Notes under the pieces: model-generated
Seen by the model: the letters and a program-made list of their open reading frames with translations, nothing else
What the model was told of the DNA's origin: nothing
Database searches by the model: none
Part shown: positions 23,743 to 32,879 of the stretch, in pieces
How the letters are laid out: each line of letters starts with the position of its first letter
Numbering within the stretch: position 1 is the first letter of the stretch
Made by a program: the position numbers and the translations under genes
From: Bradyrhizobium sp.
GTDB taxonomy: Bacteria > Pseudomonadota > Alphaproteobacteria > Rhizobiales > Xanthobacteraceae
Length of the DNA stretch: 35,892 nucleotides
Assembly: GCA_021732175.1 (NCBI GenBank)
Contig: JAKFVP010000554.1
Location: 1-35,892, forward strand
Reading direction: 5' to 3'

Positions 23743-25470
23743 ATGAAGATGGTTAAGAGCCTTATCCTCGGCTCAGCGGCGGGTCTCCTCGCCATGGGCG
23801 GGGCACAGGCTGCCGATCTTCCCGTAAAGGCCAAGGCGGTCGAATACGTGAAGATTTGTTCCCTGTATGGTGCCGGCTTCTTCTACATTCCGGGCACTGA
23901 CACCTGCATCAAGCTGGGTGGTTATCTGCGCGTTGACACGACGTTCAACGGCGGCATCTACGATGCTCCCTACTGGGCTGGAGACGGCGGTCAGCAGAAC
24001 CGCTATCGCGACTATTTCCAGGCCCGTTCACGTATGGCGCTGACGGTTGATACCCGCACCGCCACGGAATACGGCGTGGTCCGCACATTCGGTCAGGGCG
24101 ACTTCCAGTTCTCGACCCTTGGTTCGAGCCGCAACCCCGGCGTTCTGAACACGAGCGTGATCAACGGTGTCAACGGTGGCTACGCCGGTGGCGTGCTGAC
24201 GAACAACGCGAATCTGCTCGACACCCCCGGCGGCGGCTATGTCGCGGTCGAAATGGTGTTCATCCAGTTCGCTGGCTTCACCTTCGGTAAGTCGGCTTCC
24301 GCCTTCGCCACGCCGTGGCATGGCTATCCGGGCAACAACACCTCGTTCCTGCTCGGCGGTCATGACACCGTCACCGGCGTGAACAACATCCAGTACACCG
24401 CGCAGTTCGGCAACGGCGTGTCGGCCACCATCGGTCTCGATGATCCGACCGTGTTCTGGCGTACATCTGTATTCAACCTCTCGACACCCTTGAACGTCGG
24501 TGGCGTCGTCATGGCGGGCACGGGTGCCGCCTCGACCGCTTACACAACTGCCACCGGCTTGACGGGTAACGCTTACGGCGGCGTGCGCGCGCCGGTCATC
24601 GTCGGCAACATCCGCGTCGATCAGGCTTGGGGTCTGTTCCAGATTTCGGCTGCGGCGATGGAAGTCAACGGTGCCTACAACTCGTTCGCAATTGGTGGTG
24701 TCCCCACCGGCCTGAACCCCGGGCAACTCGTGGGTAACCCACCCTTTGGTGCTTCGGAGACCTCTGGTCATCCCGAGAGCAAGTGGGGCTGGTCGGTCAT
24801 GGGTGCCTTGCAGATCAAGAACATCCCGACCGGTGCTGGCGACGACATCAAGATCGACGCGACCTACGCTGAAGGTATGACGAAGAACGTCATCTCCTCC
24901 AGCTCTGCCTCGCCGAGCTTCGCGATGTTCGGTGGCACGGGCCGTGCTGATGCTTATCAGAGCGTTGGCCTCGGCGTCGTGACCGATGCGATGTATCTTC
25001 CGGCAGGGTTCGCGAGCGGGCCTCTTGGGGCTGCAAGCGGTCTCGGCGATGGTAGGTTGCACTTGACCAAGTCCTACGGTTTCCGTGGTGCTTATAACCA
25101 CAACTGGGACCCCTACTGGTCCACCAGCTTGTTCGGAAGCGCGGCGGCGGTCAGGTATGACGACACGACCAAGTTCTATTACTGCTCGGTCTACAGCGCC
25201 AGTGCCTCGACCACCAGCGCTGCTATCGGCCCGAAGTCGGCTGACTACACTTGCAATCCCGACTTCAATATTTACCAACTGGGCACTGTGACCCGCTGGA
25301 CGCCCGTCAAGAATCTGACGTTCTCGGCGGAAGTCATGTGGACCCGCTTGGACCAGAAGTTCACGGGCACTTCACCTCTGCAGGCCGTGCAGCCGAAGCC
25401 GAACACTCGTTACGAGTTCAAGGATCAGGACACGGTTTCGTTCAACGTTCGCGCCCAGCGTAACTTCTGA
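23743..25470 (+). CDS. Outer-membrane porin (Porin_2 / Omp2b family)
   Basis: The protein forms a trimeric beta-barrel channel for small solutes. From the ATG at 23743, preceded by GGAGGT, it has 575 aa. The signal peptide MKMVKSLILGSAAGLLAMGG ends at AQA-A, followed by the typical DLPVKAKAVEYVKICSLYGA and the family segment GTDTCIKLGGYLRVDTTFNG. The constriction-side part RSRMALTVDTRTATEYGVVR and the C-terminal strand VSFNVRAQRNF, ending in Phe as needed for BAM assembly, are present. Length is in the normal range for Bradyrhizobiaceae porins. It has its own structured leader and terminator and is the only clearly intact housekeeping-type gene in the window. Confidence 0.95.
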   Translation: MKMVKSLILGSAAGLLAMGGAQAADLPVKAKAVEYVKICSLYGAGFFYIPGTDTCIKLGGYLRVDTTFNGGIYDAPYWAGDGGQQNRYRDYFQARSRMALTVDTRTATEYGVVRTFGQGDFQFSTLGSSRNPGVLNTSVINGVNGGYAGGVLTNNANLLDTPGGGYVAVEMVFIQFAGFTFGKSASAFATPWHGYPGNNTSFLLGGHDTVTGVNNIQYTAQFGNGVSATIGLDDPTVFWRTSVFNLSTPLNVGGVVMAGTGAASTAYTTATGLTGNAYGGVRAPVIVGNIRVDQAWGLFQISAAAMEVNGAYNSFAIGGVPTGLNPGQLVGNPPFGASETSGHPESKWGWSVMGALQIKNIPTGAGDDIKIDATYAEGMTKNVISSSSASPSFAMFGGTGRADAYQSVGLGVVTDAMYLPAGFASGPLGAASGLGDGRLHLTKSYGFRGAYNHNWDPYWSTSLFGSAAAVRYDDTTKFYYCSVYSASASTTSAAIGPKSADYTCNPDFNIYQLGTVTRWTPVKNLTFSAEVMWTRLDQKFTGTSPLQAVQPKPNTRYEFKDQDTVSFNVRAQRNF

Positions 25471-25493
25471 TCCTAAGGTCAGTCGAAACTGAA

Positions 25494-25520
25494 CCCCGGC
25501 GGGCAACTGCCGGGGTTTTT
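25494..25520 (+). terminator. Rho-independent terminator of the porin gene
   Basis: CCCCGGC (25494-25500) and GCCGGGG (25509-25515) followed by TTTTT, 23 bp after the stop codon. Confidence 0.93.
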
Positions 25521-25644
25521 CGTTGTGCAAAGTGGCAGCCCAACAGGGGGCGGTTCATATCTCTAGTCTGGACAGCTCATTCATGCAAAAAGGGGGCGAG
25601 GCAAACCGAAGGTTAAAAGTGTTTGCCGACGGAACGGATCATGA

Positions 25645-26181
25645 ATGCGCTCAATCGAAATTCCGACCAGGGCGGGGCACCCGATGGCGGGTAGACGCGG
25701 CCCTTCAGAGCTTTCGGTACGTCGATTTTTTTGGGCTATCCGCTCGGTGTATAGCCAACTGAAACGCCTGGACGACGTGTGGGCAGCTAAGCTGGGGATC
25801 ACTGGACCTCAGTGGCTCATTATGTCCGCCCTCTCAGATTTCGAAAGCGGCACGCCAGTCAACAGATTAGCAACGGCATTGAACGTTGATCCGTCCTTCA
25901 TAACGACCCAGACCCAAATCCTCGAAAAATTAGGATTACTGGTCCGCAAGCCCTCCGCCGAAGATGCCAGGGTGGTTTTGATAAGCCCGACCGCGCGATT
26001 TCGGAAGAGTTGGGATGAGCTATCCGTACGCCGCCTCAAGCTCCACAATTTCATTTTTTCGGGCTTTGGACCTTCTGAGACTGATCGGCTCATCGCGAGC
26101 CTCTCGCAGATCGAGTCCTCTCTGGAGAAAGCTGCCAAGCTGACAGAACTGAACGCTGACGAAAGCATCTCGGAAAATTGA
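25645..26181 (+). CDS. MarR-family transcriptional regulator
   Basis: The 178-aa protein has the winged-helix MarR core: WAAKLGITGPQWLIMSALSD, then GTPVNRLATALNVDPSFITT and QTQILEKLGLLVRKPSAEDA followed by RVVLISPTARFRKSW, the beta-wing. N- and C-terminal helices for dimerisation are present (RRFFWAIRSVYSQLKRLDDV; TDRLIASLSQIESSLEKAAK). It lies 175 bp after the porin stop, past the terminator, so it has its own promoter. A Met at residue 14 is an alternative start. Targets are unknown. IS3 sequence begins about 130 bp downstream. Confidence 0.88.
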   Translation: MRSIEIPTRAGHPMAGRRGPSELSVRRFFWAIRSVYSQLKRLDDVWAAKLGITGPQWLIMSALSDFESGTPVNRLATALNVDPSFITTQTQILEKLGLLVRKPSAEDARVVLISPTARFRKSWDELSVRRLKLHNFIFSGFGPSETDRLIASLSQIESSLEKAAKLTELNADESISEN

Positions 26182-26231
26182 GGCCGCGCGCGGGCTCCCT
26201 GAGGAAACCTGTGTGCGGCCTGTCTGTTTGG

Positions 26232-26315
26232 TTACGCCTTAACGAGGTAGCTCTTGCTTCCCCTGCCGACCCCCGTGACGAGATAGCTTACGCCGATTTC
26301 TCTGAGCGCATTGGC
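26232..26315 (-). pseudogene. 3' end of a gene interrupted by the IS3 element
   Basis: The minus strand encodes ANALREIGVSYLVTGVGRGS and KSYLVKA followed by a stop at 26232, and the frame is cut by the IS3 end at 26316. The family is not recognised. It may be the missing 3' end of the helicase-like gene on the other side of the IS3 stack (32880-33553): strand and order fit, but no target duplication supports the join. Confidence 0.45.
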
Positions 26316-26471
26316 TGAGCTGGTCCCGGTTGTCTGAACAGATTTTCCGCGTCGATAAGTGGAGCCTCTGCCAAGGTTAAGCTGCCAAGCGGAGTGGCAG
26401 CGGGTTGAAGTAGGCTTGATCGGGGGTGACGCCGTCAAGGCTCGAATGCGGGCGCCGACCGTTGTACAACA

Positions 26472-27056
26472 ACGTTTGAGAACGCCCACAGGACCGTTCT
26501 TCGCGAGGTTCTCTATCGATATCATCCTTGGTTTGGTCGCCGAGTTTGCGTTCATGGGGCCGTTAATAAGGCTGATGATGTCGTTCTCCGCTGCACGCTG
26601 GATGGATCGCAAGCGGATCGCTGGCTGGAGGTTCCAGCCTGGATGTTCGACCGGACGGCATGCCCTGAGGCTGAGCTTTTTGCAGCTCGGCCATTTGTGA
26701 GCATAACCGCACTTGTAGCGCTTTCTGCGCTTCTCGACCTGGCGTTGATGGATCGAACGCCATCAGCTGCCCTGCTTTCTGGCGCATCCAGAGCCTCTCA
26801 CGACCAGAATCGGGGAGAGACCCATGTCACGGCAGACGGCAATGCCAGGGAGCGGATACCGACACAATCGACAACCGCGGCCGCAGCCGCAGATGGATCT
26901 GTTCGGGAGCGGCCTGTCGAGCGGCGCCATCGGCGCGCCAGCATGGCCGGAGCTGCCGGCGGAAGCCCGGGCGGCCCTCACGAGCCTGATGACGCAGTTG
27001 ATCCTCGACCATGCTGCGATGACAGCGCCGCCGCCCGCGAAGGAGGTCGATCATGA
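26472..27056 (+). CDS. First ORF of the serine-recombinase element, no own start seen
   Basis: The open frame begins at the element's left end with [20 protein letters not shown], then [40 protein letters not shown] and [18 protein letters not shown]. This is coherent protein sequence, reminiscent of small proteins (possibly DUF5372) that precede recombinases in such elements. No ATG, GTG or TTG lies in this frame before the conserved part, so the N-terminus may be supplied from outside the element or lost. The last third (from about 26820) overlaps the next gene and is probably not coding in this frame. Confidence 0.5.
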   Translation, partial: TFENAHRTVLREVLYRYHPWFGRRVCVHGAVNKADDVVLRCTLDGSQADRWLEVPAWMFDRTACPEAELFAARPFVSITALVALSALLDLALMDRTPSAALLSGASRASHDQNRGETHVTADGNARERIPTQSTTAAAAADGSVRERPVERRHRRASMAGAAGGSPGGPHEPDDAVDPRPCCDDSAAAREGGRS

Positions 27057-27063
27057 TCTCTGA
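26824..27063 (+). CDS. Small protein preceding the recombinase
   Basis: The 79-aa product starts [20 protein letters not shown] and has the conserved-looking core [20 protein letters not shown] followed by [16 protein letters not shown] lies 6 bases upstream of the ATG. It overlaps the recombinase start by 11 bp, so the two are translationally coupled. Similar short proteins with a LPAExRxxLTxLMxxLxLDH segment accompany recombinases and transposases on proteobacterial elements; function is unknown, possibly a directionality or accessory factor. Confidence 0.65.
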   Translation: MSRQTAMPGSGYRHNRQPRPQPQMDLFGSGLSSGAIGAPAWPELPAEARAALTSLMTQLILDHAAMTAPPPAKEVDHDL

Positions 27064-29122
27064 CAAGGTCAGGCCTCATCATCTGGAGCGCAAGGCGATT
27101 CTTTACGTGCGTCAATCCTCAGCCCATCAGGTGTTGCACAATCGCGAGAGTAGTGCGTTGCAATACGCCATGCGGGACCGGCTGACGGCGCTCGGGTGGT
27201 CACAGATTGAAGTGATCGATGATGATCTCGGTCGCTCGGCCGCTGGCGGGGTACAACGCGCCGGCTTCGAGCGAATGGTAGCGGAGGTCTGCCTCGGTAA
27301 GGTTGGTGCGGTTTGCGCCCGCGAGGTCTCACGCTTCGCTCGCAACAGCCGGGATTGGCAGCAACTCATCGAGATGTGCCGTGTGGTCGATACCGTTCTG
27401 GTCGATCAGGAGACCATCTATGCACCGAGGCACGGCAACGACCGCCTGCTGCTCGGGCTCAAGGGCAGCCTCAACGAGTACGAACTGGATCTGTTGCGCC
27501 AGCGCTCGCTCTCGGCCCGCTACGAGAAGGCGCGCCGGGGCGAGTTGGTTGTGGCAGCGCCCGTCGGCTTCGTGAAGGCCGGCGACCGTTATGAGAAAGA
27601 TCCGGATCGGCGGGTCCAGGAAGCGATCAAGCTGGTGTTCGACAAGGTCGAGGAACTGGGCAGCGCGCGACAGGCGCTCTGCTGGCTCCATGAGCACAAT
27701 CTCGATCTGCCGGTGAAGCAGGCCAACGGCGACACGGCCTGGCGGCGACCGAGCTACTCCGCCATCCACCGGATCATTGAGAACCCGGTCTACGGCGGCG
27801 CCTATGCCTATGGTAAGACGGCTGTGGCGGCGGGATACAGCACCGAGGGCGTGAGCGTGAAGGTCCGCCGCAAGACGCGGAACCAATGGCTGGCGCTGAA
27901 GCCCAACACCCACGACGGGTATGTGAGCTGGGAGAGGTTCGAGGCGATCCGCACCATGGTCAGCAGCAACGTTCCAACCGGTCGGCATCACGGCGCGCCC
28001 AAGCATGGTGACGCGCTGCTGGCCGGTCTGATCCGGTGCAAACGCTGCGGCCGCAAGCTCACACTCCGGTACTCCGGCATGAAGCACCATATCCCGCGCT
28101 ACAGCTGCAGCCGCGCCTGGATGGACAATGGCGGCCCTCACTGCATCGCCTTCGGCGGATTGCGCGTCGATGATGCAATCGAGGAAGCACTGCTTGGCGT
28201 CGTCGGTCCGGGCGCTATCGCCGCTGCAGCCGCTGCTGCCAAGGGAGCCAGGGGCCGGCGTGATCAGGTGCGCGATGCTCTCAGTCGCGATCTGGAAGCG
28301 GCGCGCTATGCCGCCGACCGGGCTTTCCGGCAATACGATGCCGCTGACCCAGCGAACCGGCTGGTGGCGAGCGAGCTGGAAGCGCGCTGGAACAGGGCGC
28401 TCGCCCACGCGGCGGAGGTCGAGGGCAAGATCGCCATGCATGATGCGGCGACGCCCGCGCCGATTGCCGATCCAGCTTCGCTCGGCGTGCTGGCCTCGAA
28501 CCTCAAAACGGTCTGGGATGCACCGACGACGGATGCTCGCCTCAAGAAGCGCATTGTGCGCACCCTCATCCATGAGGTCGTGGCTGATATCGACGACGCG
28601 GCCTCCGAGATCGTTCTCATCGTCCACTGGGTGGGTGGCGCCCATAGCGAGTTGCGCTTGCCCAAGCGCCGGCGCGGACAGCGCAACAGCACCTCTGCCG
28701 ATATCATCCAAGCCGTGCGTCAACTGGTACTGATCGCCAGCGACGATCTGATTGCCGGCCTCCTCAACCGCAACGGCCTCAAGACAGGCAACGGCAATCG
28801 CTGGACCCGCGAGCGCGTTACATCAATGCGCTCGAACTACCACATCCCGGTGTTCAAGCCTGCCGAGGACGGGATCGAGCCCTGGCTCAACCTCGGCAAC
28901 GCGGCAAAACTTCTAAAGATTGCGCCCAAGACGCTCCGGCTGGCCGCCGAAGCCGGCGAGATCGAAGCCATCCATCCGCTATCGGACGGCCCGTGGATCT
29001 TCGCCCGCGCCTCGCTGATAACAAGTGCCGCTCAATCTATCGCCGAACGAGCGCGACAGAACCCAAGATACCCCACGGGATCGCATCCCGATCAGCAAAC
29101 TCTCTTCTCTTCAACAACATAG
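27053..29122 (+). CDS. Large serine recombinase
   Basis: The 689-aa enzyme has the resolvase domain with the active Ser in [20 protein letters not shown] (S22), the Arg motif in [15 protein letters not shown] and the typical [20 protein letters not shown] Recombinase domain follows ([20 protein letters not shown]), then a zinc ribbon with CKRCGRK and [13 protein letters not shown], a coiled-coil region, and a C-terminal extension with an HTH-like [20 protein letters not shown]. It would cut and rejoin the att sites at the element's ends. The stop lies 23 bp inside the right border. All catalytic residues are present. Confidence 0.93.
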   Translation: MISDKVRPHHLERKAILYVRQSSAHQVLHNRESSALQYAMRDRLTALGWSQIEVIDDDLGRSAAGGVQRAGFERMVAEVCLGKVGAVCAREVSRFARNSRDWQQLIEMCRVVDTVLVDQETIYAPRHGNDRLLLGLKGSLNEYELDLLRQRSLSARYEKARRGELVVAAPVGFVKAGDRYEKDPDRRVQEAIKLVFDKVEELGSARQALCWLHEHNLDLPVKQANGDTAWRRPSYSAIHRIIENPVYGGAYAYGKTAVAAGYSTEGVSVKVRRKTRNQWLALKPNTHDGYVSWERFEAIRTMVSSNVPTGRHHGAPKHGDALLAGLIRCKRCGRKLTLRYSGMKHHIPRYSCSRAWMDNGGPHCIAFGGLRVDDAIEEALLGVVGPGAIAAAAAAAKGARGRRDQVRDALSRDLEAARYAADRAFRQYDAADPANRLVASELEARWNRALAHAAEVEGKIAMHDAATPAPIADPASLGVLASNLKTVWDAPTTDARLKKRIVRTLIHEVVADIDDAASEIVLIVHWVGGAHSELRLPKRRRGQRNSTSADIIQAVRQLVLIASDDLIAGLLNRNGLKTGNGNRWTRERVTSMRSNYHIPVFKPAEDGIEPWLNLGNAAKLLKIAPKTLRLAAEAGEIEAIHPLSDGPWIFARASLITSAAQSIAERARQNPRYPTGSHPDQQTLFSSTT

Positions 29123-29860
29123 ACAGATGGGTGTTCTGATGCGCGGTTGTAGAAGTCGAGGTATCGGCCGATCGACGCGAGGGCCTCGCTGACGCTGTCA
29201 TAGGCCCGCAGATACACCTCCTCGTATTTGACGCTGCGCCATAGCCGCTCAACGAACACGTTGTCGCGCCATGCGCCTTTTCCATCCATGCTGATCGCGA
29301 TGCCGTTATTGGCAAGTACGCCGGTGAAGGCCGAACCGGTGAACTGCGAGCCCTGATCCGTGTTGAAGACGTCCGGCTTGCCGTGACGAGCCAGGGCATC
29401 CTGAAGCGTCTCGACACAGAACGCCGCCTCCATGGTGATCGATACGCGCCACGACAGCACGCGGCGGCTGAACCAGTCGAGCACAACCGCCAAATAGACG
29501 AAGCCGCGCGCCATCGGGATGTAGGTGATGTCCATCGCCCACACCTGGTTCGGCCGCGTGACCTCCATCCCGCGCAGCAGGTACGGGTAGATCTTGTGGC
29601 CCGGCTCGGGCTTTGTCGTGCGTGGACGGCGATAGAGCGCTTCTATCCCCATCCGCCGCATCAGCGTCTTCACATGCCGGCGGCCGATCTTGCACCCCTG
29701 CAAAGCCAGCAGGCCTCGCAACATACGCGAACCGGCGAAGGGATACTCCAGATGCAGCCGGTCTGCGCATTTCGGGGATCGTGAGCGGAGATTTCGCGGG
29801 ATCGTGAGCACGCGTTTCGGACGATCGTGAGCGGCCGCTCTGGCCGACATGGTGATTGGG

Positions 29861-30622
29861 TCAGGAGTTTGCGGGTTCGTCAAGAGCAGGGCTGCGCGCG
29901 TTCCTTTTCCGCATGCTTTCTCCGGCGAGTTGAAGGCGGTGGGCATTGTGCACGAGGCGGTCCAAGATGGCGTCCCCCAGGGTGGGATCGCCGATTATTT
30001 CGTGCCATCGGTCTACTGGAAGCTGGGAGGTAATCATCGTGGAGCGGCGTCCGTAGCGTTCCTCGAGGATTTCCAGGAGATCATGTCGGGCGGCGGCGTC
30101 GAGCGGCTCCAATCCCCAATCGTCGAGGATCAAAAGGTCGGCGCGGCCGAGGTTGCGCAGAAGACGGGGATGGCGACCGTCGCCGCGGGCCAGCGCCAGT
30201 TCCTCGAACAGCCGAGGCACGCGCTGGTAGAGGACTGACCGGTTGTCCCGACATGCCTTGTGGCCGAGCGCCGAGGCCAGCCAACTTTTGCCGACGCCGG
30301 TTGGACCGATTAGGGCCAGATTGTCGTGGGCGTTAATCCATTCGCCCTCGACGAGCTTCTGGAACAGGGCGCGGTCGAGACCGCGGGAACTGCGATAGTC
30401 GACATCCTCGACGCAGGCCTGCTGGCGTAATTTGGCGACGCGCAGCCTTCCCGCGAGGCGTTTGTCCTGGCGCCAGGAGGCCTCGCGATCAAGCAGGAGC
30501 CCCAACCATTCGTGATGGCCGAGGCCGTCGGCCTCACCGGCGGCGGCGATTTCAACGAGAGCCTTGGCCATGCCATGCAGGCCGAGAGCGTAAAGCTGGT
30601 CGTAGGTTGGATGTTTGAGCAA
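29861..30622 (-). CDS. istB: IS21 helper ATPase IstB
   Basis: The 253-aa AAA+ protein starts MLKHPTYDQLYALGLHGMAK and has Walker A GPTGVGKSWLASALGH, Walker B ADLLILDDWGLEPL and the arginine-finger region DRWHEIIGDPTLGDAILDRL. It binds target DNA with ATP and recruits IstA. The start lies 12 bp after the istA stop. Length and motifs are normal. A direct-repeat-like low-complexity tail is absent, so the gene is intact. Confidence 0.95.
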   Translation of the reverse strand: MLKHPTYDQLYALGLHGMAKALVEIAAAGEADGLGHHEWLGLLLDREASWRQDKRLAGRLRVAKLRQQACVEDVDYRSSRGLDRALFQKLVEGEWINAHDNLALIGPTGVGKSWLASALGHKACRDNRSVLYQRVPRLFEELALARGDGRHPRLLRNLGRADLLILDDWGLEPLDAAARHDLLEILEERYGRRSTMITSQLPVDRWHEIIGDPTLGDAILDRLVHNAHRLQLAGESMRKRNARSPALDEPANS

Positions 30623-30633
30623 GGTCGGTTCTC

Positions 30634-32181
30634 CTAATTGTAGTAGCGCGGACCACGGATATTTGCGTGCAGGATCGGCGTTCCGTCCGTGGCGCGCTTT
30701 TGCGCGGATCGCCGGTCGAGGTGGTTGTCGAGGATGGATTTGACCGAGCCATAAGTGCGTGCGCCGATGTCGATGGCGCGCTCGGCGGCGGCTTCAAGGC
30801 GCTCGGCGCCATACGGACGGGCCAGCCGGACGACCCCCAGACAGGCGCGAAAGCCCTGTTCCGGGTGCGGACGCTGTTCGAGGATCAGTTCACACAGCGC
30901 CGCAGTCGCCGGGCCGACCAGGCTGGCGTCGGCGCGGATGCGCTCAATCGTCCAGCCGGCATATCGACGATGGCTGGAAGGCATATGCTCGGGGACGGTC
31001 GTGTGCTTGTGATTGCCGCCCCCGCGCATGTGCGCGGCGATCCGTTCTCCCTTGAGGAAGATCTCGACCGTCCGCGCGGTCAGACGTGCATCAACTTCGG
31101 CGCGGGCGAAGCGATGCGGGACGCTGTAATAATGGGCGGCAACCTCGATGTGATAATCAATGCCGACGCGACAGGTGCGCCATTCCGAGAACTCGTAAGG
31201 TTCGGTCGGCAGCACCTTCAGCGCCGGGCGATCAATCTGTTCGAGCAATTGCCGGCGCGTCACGCCGAGCCGCCGGATCGGACGCTCTTCGTTGAGATGC
31301 GTCATCAGATCGGCGATCGCCGCGTTGACATCCGCTAAACTGAAGAAGGTTCGATGGCGCAGCCGCCCGAGAAGCCATCGCTCGACGATGAGCACGGCCT
31401 GCTCGACTTTTGCTTTATCCTTTGGGCGCCTTGGCCGGGCTGCGAGAATAGCTGTGCTGTAATGGCTGGCCATCTCGACATAGGTTCGGTTGAGGCCGGG
31501 ATCGTAGTGGTCCGGATTGGTGACGGCGGCTTTGAGGTTGTCGCAGACGACGAACTTCGGCGCCCCTCCCAGAAAGCTGAACAGGTTGGTGTGCACCCTG
31601 ATCCAGTCGGGCAGTCCCTCGCTCGGGCAGGTCTCGGCATAGGTATAGTTCGATGCGCCCATCGTCGCGACGAACAGCTTCATCGCCTGCACTTCGCCGG
31701 TGATCGGGTCGGTGACGTCGATGGTGTCGCCGGCGAAATCGACGAACACCTTCTCGCCGCCCAGATGGGTTTGGCGCATCGAAGGACGGACCCGGCTCTT
31801 CCAGGCCTCGTAGGTCGTGCAAAACCAAGTATAGCCAAAGCCATCGGGATGGGCGTTGCGGTACTCATCCCATAAAAGAAGCCGGGTCACATTGCGCCGG
31901 CGCAGTTCCTTCTCGACATAGCACCAATCGGGAACGGGTCGCTGAGGGCTCTGCGAGGCCGCCCGCGGCGCGGGGAAAAGCAAGAGTTCGAGATCTTCAT
32001 CAGTCAGGCCATCTGGCAGCGGCCAACTGAGCCCGGCAGCGCTGGCACGGCGCAGATAACCATGCACGACGCCGTTGCTGATGCCGATGGTGCGGGCAAT
32101 CACCCGTTCCGGTAGGCCTTGAACATGCTTGAGACGAAGGACTTCTCTGATCCGGCGCATCGACAATCTCTGGGTAGGCAT
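30634..32181 (-). CDS. istA: IS21 transposase IstA
   Basis: The 515-aa DDE transposase starts MPTQRLSMRRIREVLRLKHV with an N-terminal HTH (ERVIARTIGISNGVVHGYLR). The catalytic domain shows Asp in EKVFVDFAGDTIDV, Asp in KFVVCDNLKAAVTN and the Glu region with LMTHLNEERPIRRLGVTRRQ. The C-terminal beta-barrel and basic part follow (YEFSEWRTCRVGIDYHIEVA). It is complete and paired with istB, so the element may be active. Confidence 0.95.
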   Translation of the reverse strand: MPTQRLSMRRIREVLRLKHVQGLPERVIARTIGISNGVVHGYLRRASAAGLSWPLPDGLTDEDLELLLFPAPRAASQSPQRPVPDWCYVEKELRRRNVTRLLLWDEYRNAHPDGFGYTWFCTTYEAWKSRVRPSMRQTHLGGEKVFVDFAGDTIDVTDPITGEVQAMKLFVATMGASNYTYAETCPSEGLPDWIRVHTNLFSFLGGAPKFVVCDNLKAAVTNPDHYDPGLNRTYVEMASHYSTAILAARPRRPKDKAKVEQAVLIVERWLLGRLRHRTFFSLADVNAAIADLMTHLNEERPIRRLGVTRRQLLEQIDRPALKVLPTEPYEFSEWRTCRVGIDYHIEVAAHYYSVPHRFARAEVDARLTARTVEIFLKGERIAAHMRGGGNHKHTTVPEHMPSSHRRYAGWTIERIRADASLVGPATAALCELILEQRPHPEQGFRACLGVVRLARPYGAERLEAAAERAIDIGARTYGSVKSILDNHLDRRSAQKRATDGTPILHANIRGPRYYN

Positions 32182-32483
32182 TGGGCTTCCTCGTTAAATG
32201 ACGAGGCTGTCCTAAGCTGCTTGAGATGTCGGCCGAAGCGGGCGCGCGGGGCTGCGAAGCTGCTCACGATCCCGCGAAATCGGTGCTCACGATTGTCTGA
32301 AATCTATGCTCATGATGCTCTGAAATCCGTGCTCACGATCCCGCGAAACGCGCAGCCGGTCGAGGCGCTGCATGATCGCCAGGTCGGCGTCCGGCACCGG
32401 CCGCGGCAGGTAGTACACGCTGCCGCGACTGATCTTCAAAGCCTCCGCCTGCCTGGTGATCGGCAGCTCGTGCTCACGGTCGA

Positions 32484-32792
32484 TCATCGCTTTGCGCTCA
32501 GCAATCCCGCCTTGGTGAGCGCTCCTTCTAAAAAATCGTTCTCCAGCGTCAGTTCGCCGATCTTCGCATGCAGCGACTTCACGTCGACCGCTGGCGTGGC
32601 AGGCGCCATGCCCCCGGGTCCAAAAACTCCGGAAGCGCCTCCCTCCAACTGCGCCTTCCATGCCGTGATCTGATTGGGGTGGACGTCAAAATGCTCCGCC
32701 AGTTGAGCAATCGTTCGATCGCCCTTCACGGCGGCGAGTGCCACCTTCGCCTTGAAGGCCGGTGTGTGGTTCCGGCGTGTCCTTCTGCTCAT
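32484..32792 (-). CDS. IS3-family OrfA
   Basis: The 102-aa protein starts MSRRTRRNHTPAFKAKVALA and has the HTH_Tnp_1 motif TIAQLAEHFDVHPNQITAWK followed by a leucine-zipper-like KSLHAKIGELTLENDFLEGA. This is the DNA-binding half that is fused to OrfB by programmed frameshifting in IS3 elements. Its stop (32484) overlaps the orfB ATG as ATGA. The gene is intact, but its partner has been broken by two insertions. Confidence 0.93.
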   Translation of the reverse strand: MSRRTRRNHTPAFKAKVALAAVKGDRTIAQLAEHFDVHPNQITAWKAQLEGGASGVFGPGGMAPATPAVDVKSLHAKIGELTLENDFLEGALTKAGLLSAKR

Positions 32793-32879
32793 GGTCGCTC
32801 CTGATTCGCAGGCACAGCGTGCCCGCTGTCAGGCAGAAACTCCACTTATCGCCCTGTGCAGAATTCCGGGACCAGCTCA

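Larger units (their letters stand above)
26467..29145 (+). mobile_element. Serine-recombinase mobile element with readable borders
   Basis: The 2679-bp element sits between two copies of GTTGTA (26461-26466; 29146-29151) inside IS3 orfB. Its ends carry inverted AGAACRCCCA (left AGAACGCCCA, right on the minus strand AGAACACCCA) about 13-15 bp inside. It encodes three plus-strand genes, the last a large serine recombinase. The repeat would be the crossover core of attL and attR. Confidence 0.8.
29764..32354 (-). mobile_element. IS21-family element with 7-bp target duplication
   Basis: The direct repeat GCCGGTC flanks it (29757-29763; 32355-32361). The termini read TGCGCATTTCGGGGATCGTG and, from the other end, TGCGCGTTTCGCGGGATCGT. 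Each end holds several copies of the GATCGTGAGC motif spaced about 20-22 bp (29776-29832; 32265-32345), the multiple terminal repeats of IS21 elements. It carries istA and istB on the minus strand and looks complete. Confidence 0.95.
26377..32487 (-). pseudogene. IS3-family OrfB (DDE transposase) split in three pieces
   Basis: Piece 1 (32487 to 32355) runs MIDREHELPITRQAEALKIS to MQRLDRL. Piece 2 (29763 to 29146) runs HLEYPFAGSRMLRGLLALQG to RYLDFYN and has the catalytic WAMDITYIP, FNTDQGSQF and DNVFVERLW. Piece 3 (26466 to 26377) is GRRPHSSLDGVTPDQAYFNP ending LPLRLAA. Removing each insertion with one repeat copy joins them in frame (DRL-HLEYPF and DFYN-GRRPHS). The gene was thus intact before the two insertions. 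orfB starts with ATGA overlap at the orfA stop. Confidence 0.9.
26316..32879 (-). mobile_element. IS3-family element carrying two further insertions
   Basis: Both ends read TGAGCTGGTCCCGG inwards (26316-26329; 32866-32879 on the minus strand), followed by CGATAAGTGGAG. After removing the serine-recombinase element (26467-29145) and the IS21 element (29764-32354) the IS3 is about 1.3 kb with orfA and orfB overlapping. No matching target duplication was found at its outer borders, so it may itself have been involved in a deletion. Confidence 0.85.

Noticed and set aside
24028..25278. A 416-aa minus-strand ORF
   Set aside because: It lies opposite the porin gene and is an artefact of codon bias.
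27329..28723. A 464-aa minus-strand ORF
   Set aside because: It is antisense to the serine recombinase and has no motif of its own.
29770..32350. Regularly spaced GATCGTGAGC repeats that could suggest a CRISPR-like array
   Set aside because: They occur only at the two ends of the IS21 element and are its terminal repeats; no spacer series exists.
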